Source: an uncultured Erysipelotrichaceae bacterium (lineage in GTDB: Bacteria > Bacillota_I > Bacilli_A > RFN20 > CAG-826). Taken from it: a DNA stretch of 6,136 nucleotides. A model generated the notes under the pieces. That model was not told where the DNA came from. It ran no database searches and saw nothing but the letters and a program-made list of their open reading frames with translations. Positions 1 through 6,136 of the stretch are shown here, piece by piece. The number at the start of each line of letters is the position of its first letter. Positions within the stretch are counted from its first letter, which is position 1. Location: NCBI GenBank assembly GCA_900321535.1, contig ONWJ01000059.1, positions 1-6,136 on the forward strand, written 5' to 3'. The position numbers were made by a program, and so were the translations under genes.

Positions 1-35
1 AGAAAGCGCCAGCTGATGCCGGCGCGGCCAACTAA
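1..35 (+). CDS. rplJ: 50S ribosomal protein L10, C-terminal end only (partial)
   Basis: The frame starting at base 3 reads KAPADAGAAN and then a TAA stop at 33-35; bases 1-2 are the end of the previous codon. Only these ten residues are visible. An Ala-rich, low-complexity tail is typical of L10 C-termini, and L10 precedes rplL in nearly all bacteria, so the call rests mainly on position plus composition. L10 is the stalk base protein that anchors L7/L12 dimers to the 23S rRNA at the GTPase-associated centre. The stop lies 20 bases before the rplL start, the spacing expected inside an operon. The body of the gene, and any L10 autoregulatory leader, lie outside the window. Confidence 0.8.
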   Translation, partial: KAPADAGAAN

Positions 36-41
36 AACCTC

Positions 42-47
42 AGGAGG
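42..47 (+). promoter_or_regulatory. Shine-Dalgarno site of rplL
   Basis: A perfect AGGAGG lies eight bases before the ATG at 56. It is the strongest ribosome binding site in the window, fitting the need for several copies of L7/L12 per ribosome. It fixes the rplL start. Confidence 0.9.
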
Positions 48-55
48 AAAAGAAA

Positions 56-436
56 ATGGCTAAATTAACAAAAGAAGAGATCGTTGAATCCTTAAAGGAA
101 TATACCGTTCTCGAGCTCAATGACTTGATCAAACTCGTCGAAGAAACCTTCGGTGTCACCGCCGCCGTCGCAGCCGCTGCTCCAGCCGCCGCTGAAGATG
201 AAGCCCCGGTCGAAAAAGGACCAGCCGAAGTCAGCCTCATCCTTAAAGGACTTGGCTCTGGCTCCAAGGTCGCCATCATCAAAGCTGTCCAGACCATCAC
301 CGGCCTTGGCCTCATGGATGCCAAGAAGCTCGTCGATGCTATCCCAGCTCCAGTCAAAGAGAAAATCTCCCCAGTCGAAGCCGAAGAGCACAAGAAAGCC
401 CTCGAAGCCGCTGGCGCAGAATGCGAAATCAAGTAA
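56..436 (+). CDS. rplL: 50S ribosomal protein L7/L12
   Basis: This is the multicopy stalk protein that recruits translational GTPases (EF-Tu, EF-G, IF2, RF3) to the ribosome. The 126 residues are slightly longer than the usual 120-122. Residues 1-33 form the dimerisation and L10-binding domain (MAKLTKEEIVESLKEYTVLE). About 34-54 is the flexible Ala/Pro/Glu-rich hinge. About 55-126 is the globular factor-binding domain, with the signature TGLGL at 82-86 and the usual ending AGAECEIK. The basic, exposed face is altered: the position of E. coli Arg73 is Gln79 and that of Lys81 is Met87, while those of Lys65, Val66, Ile69, Lys70 and Lys84 are kept (Lys71, Val72, Ile75, Lys76, Lys90). The ATG at 56 has a perfect ribosome binding site. 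Codons are strongly biased to C endings, as expected for a highly expressed gene. Identity is certain. Confidence 0.99.
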   Translation: MAKLTKEEIVESLKEYTVLELNDLIKLVEETFGVTAAVAAAAPAAAEDEAPVEKGPAEVSLILKGLGSGSKVAIIKAVQTITGLGLMDAKKLVDAIPAPVKEKISPVEAEEHKKALEAAGAECEIK

Positions 437-472
437 TTCGCACCCACAACTCACGATATTAATCGCAATCAT

Positions 473-511
473 CCCACCCTGTTTTCACAAGCAGGGTGGG
501 GGTTTGCGTTT
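473..511 (+). terminator. Hairpin with interrupted T-rich tail: probable leaky terminator/attenuator after rplL
   Basis: The left arm CCCACCCTGTTT (473-484) pairs with AAGCAGGGTGGG (489-500). This gives a 12-bp stem with one T-G wobble (482/491) and a four-base loop at 485-488. It starts 36 bases after the rplL stop. The following tract GGTTTGCGTTT (501-511) is T-rich but broken by GG and GC, unlike the clean T run of an efficient intrinsic terminator. Since rpoB and rpoC downstream must be transcribed, partial termination is the natural reading; E. coli has an attenuator and an RNase III site in the equivalent rplL-rpoB gap. It could instead be an RNA-processing or 3'-end stabilising structure. 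The structure is seen in the sequence; the function is inferred. Confidence 0.65.
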
Positions 512-513
512 AT

Positions 514-522
514 AAGGGTAGG
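514..522 (+). promoter_or_regulatory. Weak Shine-Dalgarno region of the methyltransferase gene
   Basis: AAGGG at 514-518 lies ten bases before the ATG at 529, and an overlapping GTAGG ends six bases before it. Both are weaker matches than the sites of rplL or rpoB. The region favours the ATG at 529 over the in-frame GTG at 496, which lies inside the hairpin stem and has no upstream purine-rich site of its own. Confidence 0.6.
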
Positions 523-528
523 CTGCAT

Positions 529-1137
529 ATGTCCCATTATTTCCAAGACGACCCCAATTTAGCGCACGATTACCATACGTTCTCGTTCACTCTTTTTGGG
601 AGGCAGTATACCCTGAAAAGCGATTCCGGCGTCTTCAACAAAGATGGCCTTGATGATGGCAGCAAACTACTGCTCGAAACCATCGCCAAGGTCGATCTTG
701 GTAACTCCATTCTCGATATGGGATGCGGGGTCGGCCCGATCGGGCTCGTCCTAGCATCGTTAGACAGGAATCGACATGTAACGCTCTCTGATGTCAACCC
801 TCGCGCGCTTGATTGCTGCCGGGAAAACGCCGCTTCTCTTGGATTAGTTGACCAAGTCGAAGTGGTGGAGTCTGATGTCTATGAGAGCATCCCCAACCAA
901 TTTACTACCATAGTGACCAATCCGCCTATACGCGCGGGAAAAAAGGTTACGTACGCGATTTACAAGGGAGCGGTTAGCCACCTTTATCAAGATGGTTGCC
1001 TGGTCCTCGTTATCCGCAAAAAGCAGGGAGCTGATTCCTGCAGACGCTACTTGGAAACGCTGTTTCCACGCGTAGAAGAGTTAGCTAGTAAAAAAGGATA
1101 CAAAATCCTAATTGCGTATCAAAAAGGAGCAAATTAA
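529..1137 (+). CDS. ybxB: Class I SAM-dependent methyltransferase, YbxB/RsmC type (probable 16S rRNA guanine-N2 methyltransferase)
   Basis: The 202-residue product matches the length and layout of B. subtilis YbxB, the single-domain relative of E. coli RsmC, which methylates G1207 of 16S rRNA. The N-terminus MSHYF and SDSGVF at 31-36 are family features. SAM-binding motif I is ILDMGCGVGPIG at 61-72. The acidic end of the second strand is SDVN at 87-90. The catalytic motif NPPIRAGK is at 131-138, the NPP(Y/I) signature of N2-guanine methyltransferases, and KKQGA follows near residue 165. The exact substrate base in Bacillota is inferred from E. coli. The ATG at 529 is chosen over the GTG at 496 because the longer form begins in the terminator stem and adds 11 residues absent from relatives. 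Codon use is unlike that of its neighbours: four TTA, three CTA and two ATA codons, against three TTA/CTA/TCA in all of rpoB. This suggests lower expression or a different history. Its stop directly abuts the rpoB start. Confidence 0.95.
   Translation: MSHYFQDDPNLAHDYHTFSFTLFGRQYTLKSDSGVFNKDGLDDGSKLLLETIAKVDLGNSILDMGCGVGPIGLVLASLDRNRHVTLSDVNPRALDCCRENAASLGLVDQVEVVESDVYESIPNQFTTIVTNPPIRAGKKVTYAIYKGAVSHLYQDGCLVLVIRKKQGADSCRRYLETLFPRVEELASKKGYKILIAYQKGAN
1124..1129 (+). promoter_or_regulatory. Shine-Dalgarno site of rpoB, inside the end of the methyltransferase gene
   Basis: AAGGAG lies eight bases before the rpoB ATG at 1138 and within the last codons of the upstream gene, whose TAA (1135-1137) immediately precedes that ATG. 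This zero-gap layout favours translational coupling or re-initiation, and it decides the rpoB start at 1138 rather than the in-frame ATG at 1165. Confidence 0.88.
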
Positions 1138-4100
1138 ATGCCAATTGAAGACAACTTCACTCCCATGACCGATTACAAGAATCCGAATGGTGAAGCTTAT
1201 CCAGCTGGTCCTAATGGCCGCTTGGACTTCTCCAAGATCTCTGGTCACCTCGCCCTCCCTTACCTCGTCGAGATTCAAACCGATAGCTACAAGTGGTTCC
1301 TCCAAAAAGGAATCGATGATGTCCTTCGCGAAGTTTTCCCTATCGCGAACTACTCCAACACCTTGGCCATCGATTATGTCTCCTGCCGTTTGGAAGAGCC
1401 AAAATACGATCCACTCACCTGCAAGGCCGGTGATTTGACTTATTCGAGCAAGCTCAAAGTCACCCTTCGCCTTTCCTTCAAGAGCACCGGCGAAATCAAA
1501 GAAGCCGAAGTGTTCATGGGCGATTTGCCACTGATGACCGAATCCGGCACCTTCATCGTCAACGGTGCAGAGCGTGTCATCGTCTCCCAAATCGTTCGTT
1601 CCCCAGGCGCCTATTTCCAAGACACCTTGGACAAATCCGGCGTCCATATCTATAACGGCGAGATCATCCCAACCCGCGGTACCTGGCTCCAATTCGAGAG
1701 CGACACCAAAGGCATCATGTATGTCCGCATCGACCGTCAACGCAAAATGCCGGCGACCGTCCTCTTCAAAGCCCTTGGCTTAGATAACGAAGAGACCCTC
1801 GTCAAGCTTTTCGGCGACACCGAAGCGATGCGCCTTACCCTCAAGAAGGACAACGTCTCGCACACCAAAAACGAAGCGCTTGCCGAGATTTTCACCAAAT
1901 TGAAACCCGGTGAACCAATCACCCCAGACGGCATCGTCACCTTCCTCGTCCAGAAATTCTTCGACGAGAAGCGTTATGACCTTGGCCGCGCGGGCAGATT
2001 CAAATATGCCCAGAAACTCGGCATCTATGACCGTTTGGTCGGCCGCGTTTTGGCTGAGAACCTCATGTCTGTCGACGGTGAGATCCTCTTCACCAAAGGA
2101 CACACCCTCACCAAGGAAGATGTCGCATCTCTCCGCGATGAGGAAGTCTTCGAGAAAGGCGCCCATGAGAAAACCCTCAAATGCGGCGAAAGACTCGATG
2201 AACACACCAAAGTCAACGTTGTCAAAGTCTACGCCAACGACAAAGAAGGCGAGCGCGTCTGCTCCATCATCGGAACCGACCTCAACCTCTCCATCTCTCG
2301 CGTCACCATCTCCGACATGGTTGCTTGCTTCTCTTATTACTGCAACATCCAAGACGGACTTGGCCAGACTGATGACATCGACCACCTTGGCAATAGACGT
2401 ATCCGCTGCGTCGGAGAACTTCTCCAGACCCAGTTCCGCATCGGTCTCACCAAGATGAGCAAGACGGTTCAGCAAAAGATGTCCATTTCCGACCTCGGAA
2501 CCGTCACCCCGCAGTCGCTCATCAACATCCGTCCGCTCACCTCTTCCATCCGCGAATTCTTCGCTTCTAGCCAACTTTCGCAGTTCATGGATCAGACCAA
2601 CCCGCTGGCGGAGCTCACCAACAAGAGACGTATTTCCGCTCTTGGTCCTGGTGGTCTTACCCGCGACCGCGCTTCCATGGAAGTCCGTGACGTTCACTAC
2701 ACCCATTACGGCCGTATCTGCCCAATCGAATCTCCAGAAGGTCAGAACATCGGTCTTATCAACAACCTCTGCACCTATGCGAAGGTCAACCAATACGGCT
2801 TCATCATGACCCCTTATCGTTTGGTCTATCACCTCAACGGCAAGGCTTACATGTCTGAAACCCGCACCGAATACCTCTCCGCCGATGATGAAAGAGGCCA
2901 TTACATCGCCGAAGCCAATATCAACCTCGGCGGCATGGTCAAACTCTGCACCATCGACCCAACCTGCGATGATGAGGAAGAGGTGGTTCGTGAGATCCTC
3001 GATGAGGAAATCGTCGTCCGTCACGATGAAGACAACACCATGATCGCCAAGGAACTCGTCGATTACGTCGACGTTTCTCCAAAGCAAGTCGTCTCCATCG
3101 CCGCGGCTTGCATTCCATTCCTCGCCCACGATGACGCCACCCGTGCTCTTATGGGTGCCAACATGCAACGTCAGGCGTTGCCGCTTCTTCGCCCATCCAT
3201 CCCATACGTTGGGACTGGCATGGAGCAAGTGATCGCCAAAGACTCTGGCCTTGCCGTGGTCGCGGTCAAAGACGGCGTCGTCAAATCCATTGACTCCCAA
3301 AGCATCGTCGTCAAAGAAGGCAAGGAAACCCGCACCTATCATTTGCAGAAATTCGATCGTTCCAACCAAGGAACCTGCATCAACCAGACCCCAATCGTGC
3401 GTCCTGGAGACAAGATCAAAGCCGATCAGATCATTGCCGATGGCCCAGCCATGCGCAATGGCGAGCTCGCCCTTGGTCAAAACATCCTCGTCGCTTACAT
3501 GACCTGGAATGGTTATAACTACGAAGACGCCGTCATCATGTCCGAACGCATGGTCAAAGACGACACCTTCACCTCCATCCACATCGAGAAATACGAACTC
3601 GAATGCCGTGAAACCAAGCTTGGCTCCGAAGAAATCACCCGCGATATTCCAAACGTCGGCGAAGAGGCAAAAGCCTTCCTCGACGAGCGTGGCATCATCG
3701 TTCCGGGCGCCGAAGTCAAAGAAGGCGACATCCTCGTTGGCAAAATCACCCCGAAGGGCCAAACCGAGCCGACCCCAGAAGAGAAACTCCTCATGGCCAT
3801 CTTCGCCGAGAAGACCAGAGAAGGCAAAGATTCCTCTCTCCGCGTCCCTCATGGCGGCGCTGGTATCGTCCATGCGGTCAAGATTTTCTCCCGCAAGAAC
3901 AAAGACCCGCTCCCTCCAGGCGTCAACGAAGTCGTCCGCGTCTATATCGTCCAGAAGAGAAAGATCTCCGAAGGCGACAAGATGTCCGGCCGTCACGGTA
4001 ACAAAGGCGTCATCTCCAAGATCCTTCCGGTCGAGGATATGCCGTTCTTAGCCGATGGCACCCCAGTGGATATCCTTCTTTCTCCGATGGGCGTTCCATC

Positions 4101-4848
4101 CCGTATGAATATCGGTCAGATCTTCGAGGTTCACCTCGGACTTGCCTGCCGCAAGCTCAATATGCGCGTTGCGACTCCGGCGTTCGATGGCGTTTCCAAC
4201 CAAGAAGTCTATGACTTAATGAAGAAAGCCGGCATCTCCGAAGATGGCAAGGCCATCCTCTATGATGGACGTACCGGCGAACCCTTTGCCGAGCGTATCG
4301 CCGTCGGTGTCCAGTACATGATCAAACTCGTGCACATGGTCGACGACAAATTGCACGCTCGCGCCACCGGACCATACTCCCTTGTCACCCAGCAGCCGCT
4401 TGGTGGTAAGGCGCAAAACGGTGGTCAGCGTTTCGGTGAAATGGAAGTCTGGGCCCTCGAAGCTTACGGGGCTGCCCATACCCTCCAAGAGATGCTCACC
4501 ATCAAATCCGATGATCGCGTCGGCCGCCGCAAGGCTTACGAAGCCATCATCAAAGGCTATCAGATCCCACGCCCGGGCATGCCAGAAGCCTTCAAGGTCT
4601 TCACCAAAGAACTCAAGGGTCTTGGCATGAACGTGGAACTCTTCGATAACAACGGCAAAGTCATCGACATGGATGAACTTGCCCGTCAATCCCTCATCGA
4701 GGAGCGCAAGACCAATTCCTCCATTCGCGCCGAAATGGCTCCGAAGGCTGAGGAAGAAGATCCAACCGCGACCGTGGAAATCGCTAACGAAGCCGCGGCC
4801 GAAGAAGGCCTTACCATCTCCAGCCGTATCAGCGGCAGCGATGAATAA
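1138..4848 (+). CDS. rpoB: DNA-directed RNA polymerase subunit beta
   Basis: This is the beta subunit of RNA polymerase, forming one pincer and half of the active centre; it is also the rifampicin target. At 1236 residues it is slightly longer than B. subtilis RpoB (1193), mainly through about 13 extra N-terminal residues and a longer Glu/Ala-rich tail (about 1190-1236). In order: the N-terminal lobe begins near residue 30 ([19 protein letters not shown]); [14 protein letters not shown] lies in the fork/protrusion area; rifampicin cluster I is 476-502 and cluster II about 532-541; GYNYED is at 792-797 (E. coli Glu813/Asp814); the flap follows; [12 protein letters not shown] is at 946-957 with Lys940 and Lys948 matching the active-site Lys1065 and Lys1073; the C-terminal clamp includes [12 protein letters not shown] from 1095. 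Notable residues are Asn495 (His526 in E. coli), Ser513/Met514 (Gly544/Phe545), Gln536 (Pro567) and Asn1094 (usually Phe). Codon use is extremely biased to C endings. It is separated from rpoC by 20 bases. Confidence 0.99.
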   Translation: MPIEDNFTPMTDYKNPNGEAYPAGPNGRLDFSKISGHLALPYLVEIQTDSYKWFLQKGIDDVLREVFPIANYSNTLAIDYVSCRLEEPKYDPLTCKAGDLTYSSKLKVTLRLSFKSTGEIKEAEVFMGDLPLMTESGTFIVNGAERVIVSQIVRSPGAYFQDTLDKSGVHIYNGEIIPTRGTWLQFESDTKGIMYVRIDRQRKMPATVLFKALGLDNEETLVKLFGDTEAMRLTLKKDNVSHTKNEALAEIFTKLKPGEPITPDGIVTFLVQKFFDEKRYDLGRAGRFKYAQKLGIYDRLVGRVLAENLMSVDGEILFTKGHTLTKEDVASLRDEEVFEKGAHEKTLKCGERLDEHTKVNVVKVYANDKEGERVCSIIGTDLNLSISRVTISDMVACFSYYCNIQDGLGQTDDIDHLGNRRIRCVGELLQTQFRIGLTKMSKTVQQKMSISDLGTVTPQSLINIRPLTSSIREFFASSQLSQFMDQTNPLAELTNKRRISALGPGGLTRDRASMEVRDVHYTHYGRICPIESPEGQNIGLINNLCTYAKVNQYGFIMTPYRLVYHLNGKAYMSETRTEYLSADDERGHYIAEANINLGGMVKLCTIDPTCDDEEEVVREILDEEIVVRHDEDNTMIAKELVDYVDVSPKQVVSIAAACIPFLAHDDATRALMGANMQRQALPLLRPSIPYVGTGMEQVIAKDSGLAVVAVKDGVVKSIDSQSIVVKEGKETRTYHLQKFDRSNQGTCINQTPIVRPGDKIKADQIIADGPAMRNGELALGQNILVAYMTWNGYNYEDAVIMSERMVKDDTFTSIHIEKYELECRETKLGSEEITRDIPNVGEEAKAFLDERGIIVPGAEVKEGDILVGKITPKGQTEPTPEEKLLMAIFAEKTREGKDSSLRVPHGGAGIVHAVKIFSRKNKDPLPPGVNEVVRVYIVQKRKISEGDKMSGRHGNKGVISKILPVEDMPFLADGTPVDILLSPMGVPSRMNIGQIFEVHLGLACRKLNMRVATPAFDGVSNQEVYDLMKKAGISEDGKAILYDGRTGEPFAERIAVGVQYMIKLVHMVDDKLHARATGPYSLVTQQPLGGKAQNGGQRFGEMEVWALEAYGAAHTLQEMLTIKSDDRVGRRKAYEAIIKGYQIPRPGMPEAFKVFTKELKGLGMNVELFDNNGKVIDMDELARQSLIEERKTNSSIRAEMAPKAEEEDPTATVEIANEAAAEEGLTISSRISGSDE
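2563..2643 (+). other. Rifampicin-resistance-determining region (cluster I) of rpoB
   Basis: This codes for beta residues 476-502, matching E. coli 507-533. The core [13 protein letters not shown] and [12 protein letters not shown] are conserved, including Ser512, Gln513, Phe514, Asp516, Arg529, Ser531 and Leu533 in E. coli numbering. The exceptions are Gly507 to Ala, Ser522 to Ala (common in Bacillota), Ile524 to Leu, and most notably His526 to Asn (codon AAC at 2620-2622). Asn at 526 is a recognised cause of rifampicin resistance, and it is the natural state in Spiroplasma. Confidence 0.95.
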
Positions 4849-4855
4849 GAGAAAG

Positions 4856-4861
4856 AGAGGA
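4856..4861 (+). promoter_or_regulatory. Shine-Dalgarno site of rpoC
   Basis: AGAGGA ends seven bases before the ATG at 4869, in the 20-base gap after the rpoB stop. It supports the longer beta' N-terminus, since the next in-frame ATG is codon 64, beyond conserved sequence. Confidence 0.8.
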
Positions 4862-4868
4862 CCAAACA

Positions 4869-6136
4869 ATGAACGAAAAACCAGAATTGGAACAACGTCC
4901 TGAAGTCACCCGCAAACCTCGTGAGGATCGTGGGTTCGACGTCAACAACCTCTCCGCCATCCAAGTCGGCTTAGCCTCTCCAGACACCATCCGTTCCTGG
5001 AGCCATGGCGAAGTCACCAAGGCCGAAACCATCAACTACCGTTCCCAAAAGCCAGAAATGGGCGGTCTCTTCTGCGAGAAGATCTTCGGTCCTGCCAAGG
5101 ACTATGAGTGCCACTGCGGCAAATACAAGAAGATCCGTTACCAAGGCATCACCTGCGAAAAGTGCGGTGTCGAGGTCATCTCCAAAGAATTCCGTCGTGA
5201 GAGAATGGGCCATATTGAGCTTGTCTCCCCATGCTCCCACATCTGGTATCTCAAATCCATCCCATCCCGTATGGGTTTGGTTCTTGAGATCTCCCCAAAA
5301 CAGCTCGAAGACGTCATCTACTTCGCCGCTCACATCTGCTTGAATCCAGGCCGTTCCAACGTCTTGCAAAAGAAGATGTATCTCTCCGAATCCGCCGCTC
5401 GTCAGATTTTCGTCGAGACGATCGAGGAATTCAAAAATGAGATCGAGTCCGAAGCTGATCAAATCCGCGCCGAAGAGCTTATCGCGAGGATGAAGAACCC
5501 AGCCGAAACCTTCGACTTCTTCTCCACCGCGCATTTCATCCGCAAATACACCGGCGCCGAATTCGGTGAAGGCGCTTCCGCCATCAAGAAACTTCTCTCC
5601 GAAGTCGATCTTGAGAAGGAATTCCAAACCATCTCCGCCGAACTCCGCGGCTGCACCGGCCAACGCCGTCTCCAGCTCGCCAAACGCCTTGAGGTCATCA
5701 ATGCCTTCCGCGATTCCAATCAGAAACCGGAATGGATGGTCCTCGACGTCATCCCGGTCATCCCACCCGATCTCCGTCCAATGCTTCAGCTCGACGGCGG
5801 TCGTTTCGCGGCCAGCGATCTCAACGATCTCTATCGCCGTGTCATCTCCCGCAACACCCGTTTGAAAAAGCTCATCGACATGAACGCCCCAGGCGTCATC
5901 TTGATGAACGAAAGACGTATGTTGCAGGAAGCGGTGGACGCCCTTATCGATAACGGACGCCGCACCAAAGCCGTCACCGGCCCAAGCGGACGCCCACTCA
6001 AGTCCCTTTCTAGCGGACTCAAAGGCAAACAAGGTCGCTTCCGTCAGAACCTCCTTGGCAAACGTGTCGACTATTCCGGACGTTCTGTCATCGCGGTCGG
6101 ACCAGACCTTAAGATGTATCAATGCGGACTTCCACG
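4869..6136 (+). CDS. rpoC: DNA-directed RNA polymerase subunit beta', N-terminal part (partial, runs off the right edge)
   Basis: The first 422 codons plus two bases of the beta' subunit are present, about a third of a typical protein. An extra charged N-terminus of about 21 residues precedes the conserved [16 protein letters not shown] (24-39). The clamp zinc-binding motif is complete, with Cys81, Cys83, Cys96 and Cys99 in ECHCGKY and [27 protein letters not shown] follows at 109-127. Residues about 178-222 form a charged, helix-like insertion missing from B. subtilis and E. coli beta' at this point. The conserved frame resumes with [13 protein letters not shown] (236-248), [66 protein letters not shown] and [18 protein letters not shown]. 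These cover the lid, rudder and start of the double-psi barrel. The catalytic NADFDGD motif lies beyond the window. Codon use matches rpoB, with a single TTA (codon 35) and no CTA or TCA before base 6122. Confidence 0.99.
   Translation, partial: MNEKPELEQRPEVTRKPREDRGFDVNNLSAIQVGLASPDTIRSWSHGEVTKAETINYRSQKPEMGGLFCEKIFGPAKDYECHCGKYKKIRYQGITCEKCGVEVISKEFRRERMGHIELVSPCSHIWYLKSIPSRMGLVLEISPKQLEDVIYFAAHICLNPGRSNVLQKKMYLSESAARQIFVETIEEFKNEIESEADQIRAEELIARMKNPAETFDFFSTAHFIRKYTGAEFGEGASAIKKLLSEVDLEKEFQTISAELRGCTGQRRLQLAKRLEVINAFRDSNQKPEWMVLDVIPVIPPDLRPMLQLDGGRFAASDLNDLYRRVISRNTRLKKLIDMNAPGVILMNERRMLQEAVDALIDNGRRTKAVTGPSGRPLKSLSSGLKGKQGRFRQNLLGKRVDYSGRSVIAVGPDLKMYQCGLP
5400..5534 (+). other. Roughly 45-residue insertion within beta' (rpoC)
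   Basis: Between YLSESAARQ (171-179) and RKYTG (225-229), beta' carries extra sequence rich in Glu, Lys, Ile and Phe, including [19 protein letters not shown], which looks like an amphipathic helix or short coiled coil. In B. subtilis and E. coli the matching stretch from YFxSY to GAEAI is about 35 residues; here it is about 80. It stays in frame, uses the same codon bias as the rest of rpoC, and conserved sequence resumes on both sides, so it is a genuine protein insertion rather than a frameshift. The boundaries are approximate. Confidence 0.7.

Noticed and set aside
40..447. Open frames on the - strand over rplL (40-447 and 92-472) and a + strand frame at 153-515.
   Set aside because: They overlap the certain rplL gene, have low-complexity Ser/Ala or Phe/Asp/Gly composition, no ribosome binding site, and no family resemblance.
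457..515. Promoter-like -10 hexamers in the rplL-methyltransferase gap (TATTAA near 457-462 and TATAAG near 511-516).
   Set aside because: Neither has a convincing -35 element at 16-18 bases upstream, and the second follows directly on the terminator-like tail. An internal promoter cannot be supported from sequence alone.
496..528. GTG at 496 as the start of the methyltransferase, adding 11 residues.
   Set aside because: It lies in the 3' arm of the hairpin, has no ribosome binding site, and the added residues are not seen in YbxB relatives, whose N-terminus matches the MSHYF start at 529.
1780..3996. A 738-codon open frame on the - strand opposite rpoB, with similar long antisense frames at 1108-1740, 4216-4869 and 4971-6122.
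   Set aside because: All are in exact register with the sense codons, so they can be closed only by sense TTA, CTA or TCA. These codons are almost absent from rpoB and rpoC because of the C-ending bias, and the frames end at sense TTA codons (1780, 4216, 4971) or at a CTA in the methyltransferase gene (1108). The frames are by-products of codon bias and show no recognisable protein family.
1138..4848. Possible Mollicutes genetic code (UGA as Trp), prompted by the Spiroplasma-like Asn526.
   Set aside because: The Trp codons I read in rpoB and rpoC are TGG and neither frame contains a TGA. The four visible stops are TAA, so the standard code explains everything.
1..6136. A novel accessory system (defence, mobile element, CRISPR, toxin-antitoxin).
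   Set aside because: Every base is accounted for by core operon genes and short gaps in a known Bacilli gene order. No repeats, integration signs or unexplained genes are present.

Overview
The window is a piece of the core ribosomal-protein/RNA-polymerase operon, all on the + strand: the last codons of rplJ (L10), complete rplL (L7/L12), a complete YbxB/RsmC-type methyltransferase gene, complete rpoB (RNAP beta), and the first 422 codons of rpoC (RNAP beta'), which runs off the right edge. I see no mobile element, CRISPR array, tRNA/rRNA gene or accessory cassette, and no gene-free stretch over 100 bases. It is a housekeeping region; I found no previously undescribed multi-gene system in it.

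Organism. A methyltransferase gene between rplL and rpoB is the Bacillus subtilis arrangement (rplJ-rplL-ybxB-rpoB-rpoC), and the beta and beta' proteins read like Bacillota proteins throughout. Asn replaces the rifampicin-contacting His526 (E. coli numbering), a state known from naturally rifampicin-resistant Mollicutes such as Spiroplasma. The standard genetic code is used (Trp is TGG, all four visible stops are TAA), and the highly expressed genes strongly prefer C-ending codons, so a classical AT-rich mycoplasma is excluded. My inference is an uncultured or gut-type member of Bacilli near Erysipelotrichales/RF39/RFN20/Acholeplasma relatives; the exact lineage cannot be fixed by eye.

Layout. 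rplJ tail (1-35), a 20-base gap with a perfect AGGAGG ribosome binding site, rplL (56-436), a 92-base gap (437-528) holding a GC-rich hairpin with an interrupted T-rich tail, the methyltransferase (529-1137), rpoB starting on the very next base (1138-4848) with its ribosome binding site inside the methyltransferase gene, a 20-base gap with a ribosome binding site, and rpoC (4869 to the edge). No promoter is identifiable, so transcription presumably enters from upstream.

How it works together. L10 and L7/L12 form the ribosomal stalk and L7/L12 is needed in several copies per ribosome, whereas beta and beta' are needed 1:1 and in smaller amounts. A leaky hairpin after rplL would provide that step-down, and the close packing of rpoB behind the methyltransferase favours coupled translation. 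The methyltransferase gene has clearly different codon use from its neighbours, suggesting it is translated less efficiently. The points most worth a second look are the natural rifampicin-resistance residue, a roughly 45-residue insertion in the N-terminal part of beta', unusual residues in the factor-binding face of L7/L12, and the hairpin.
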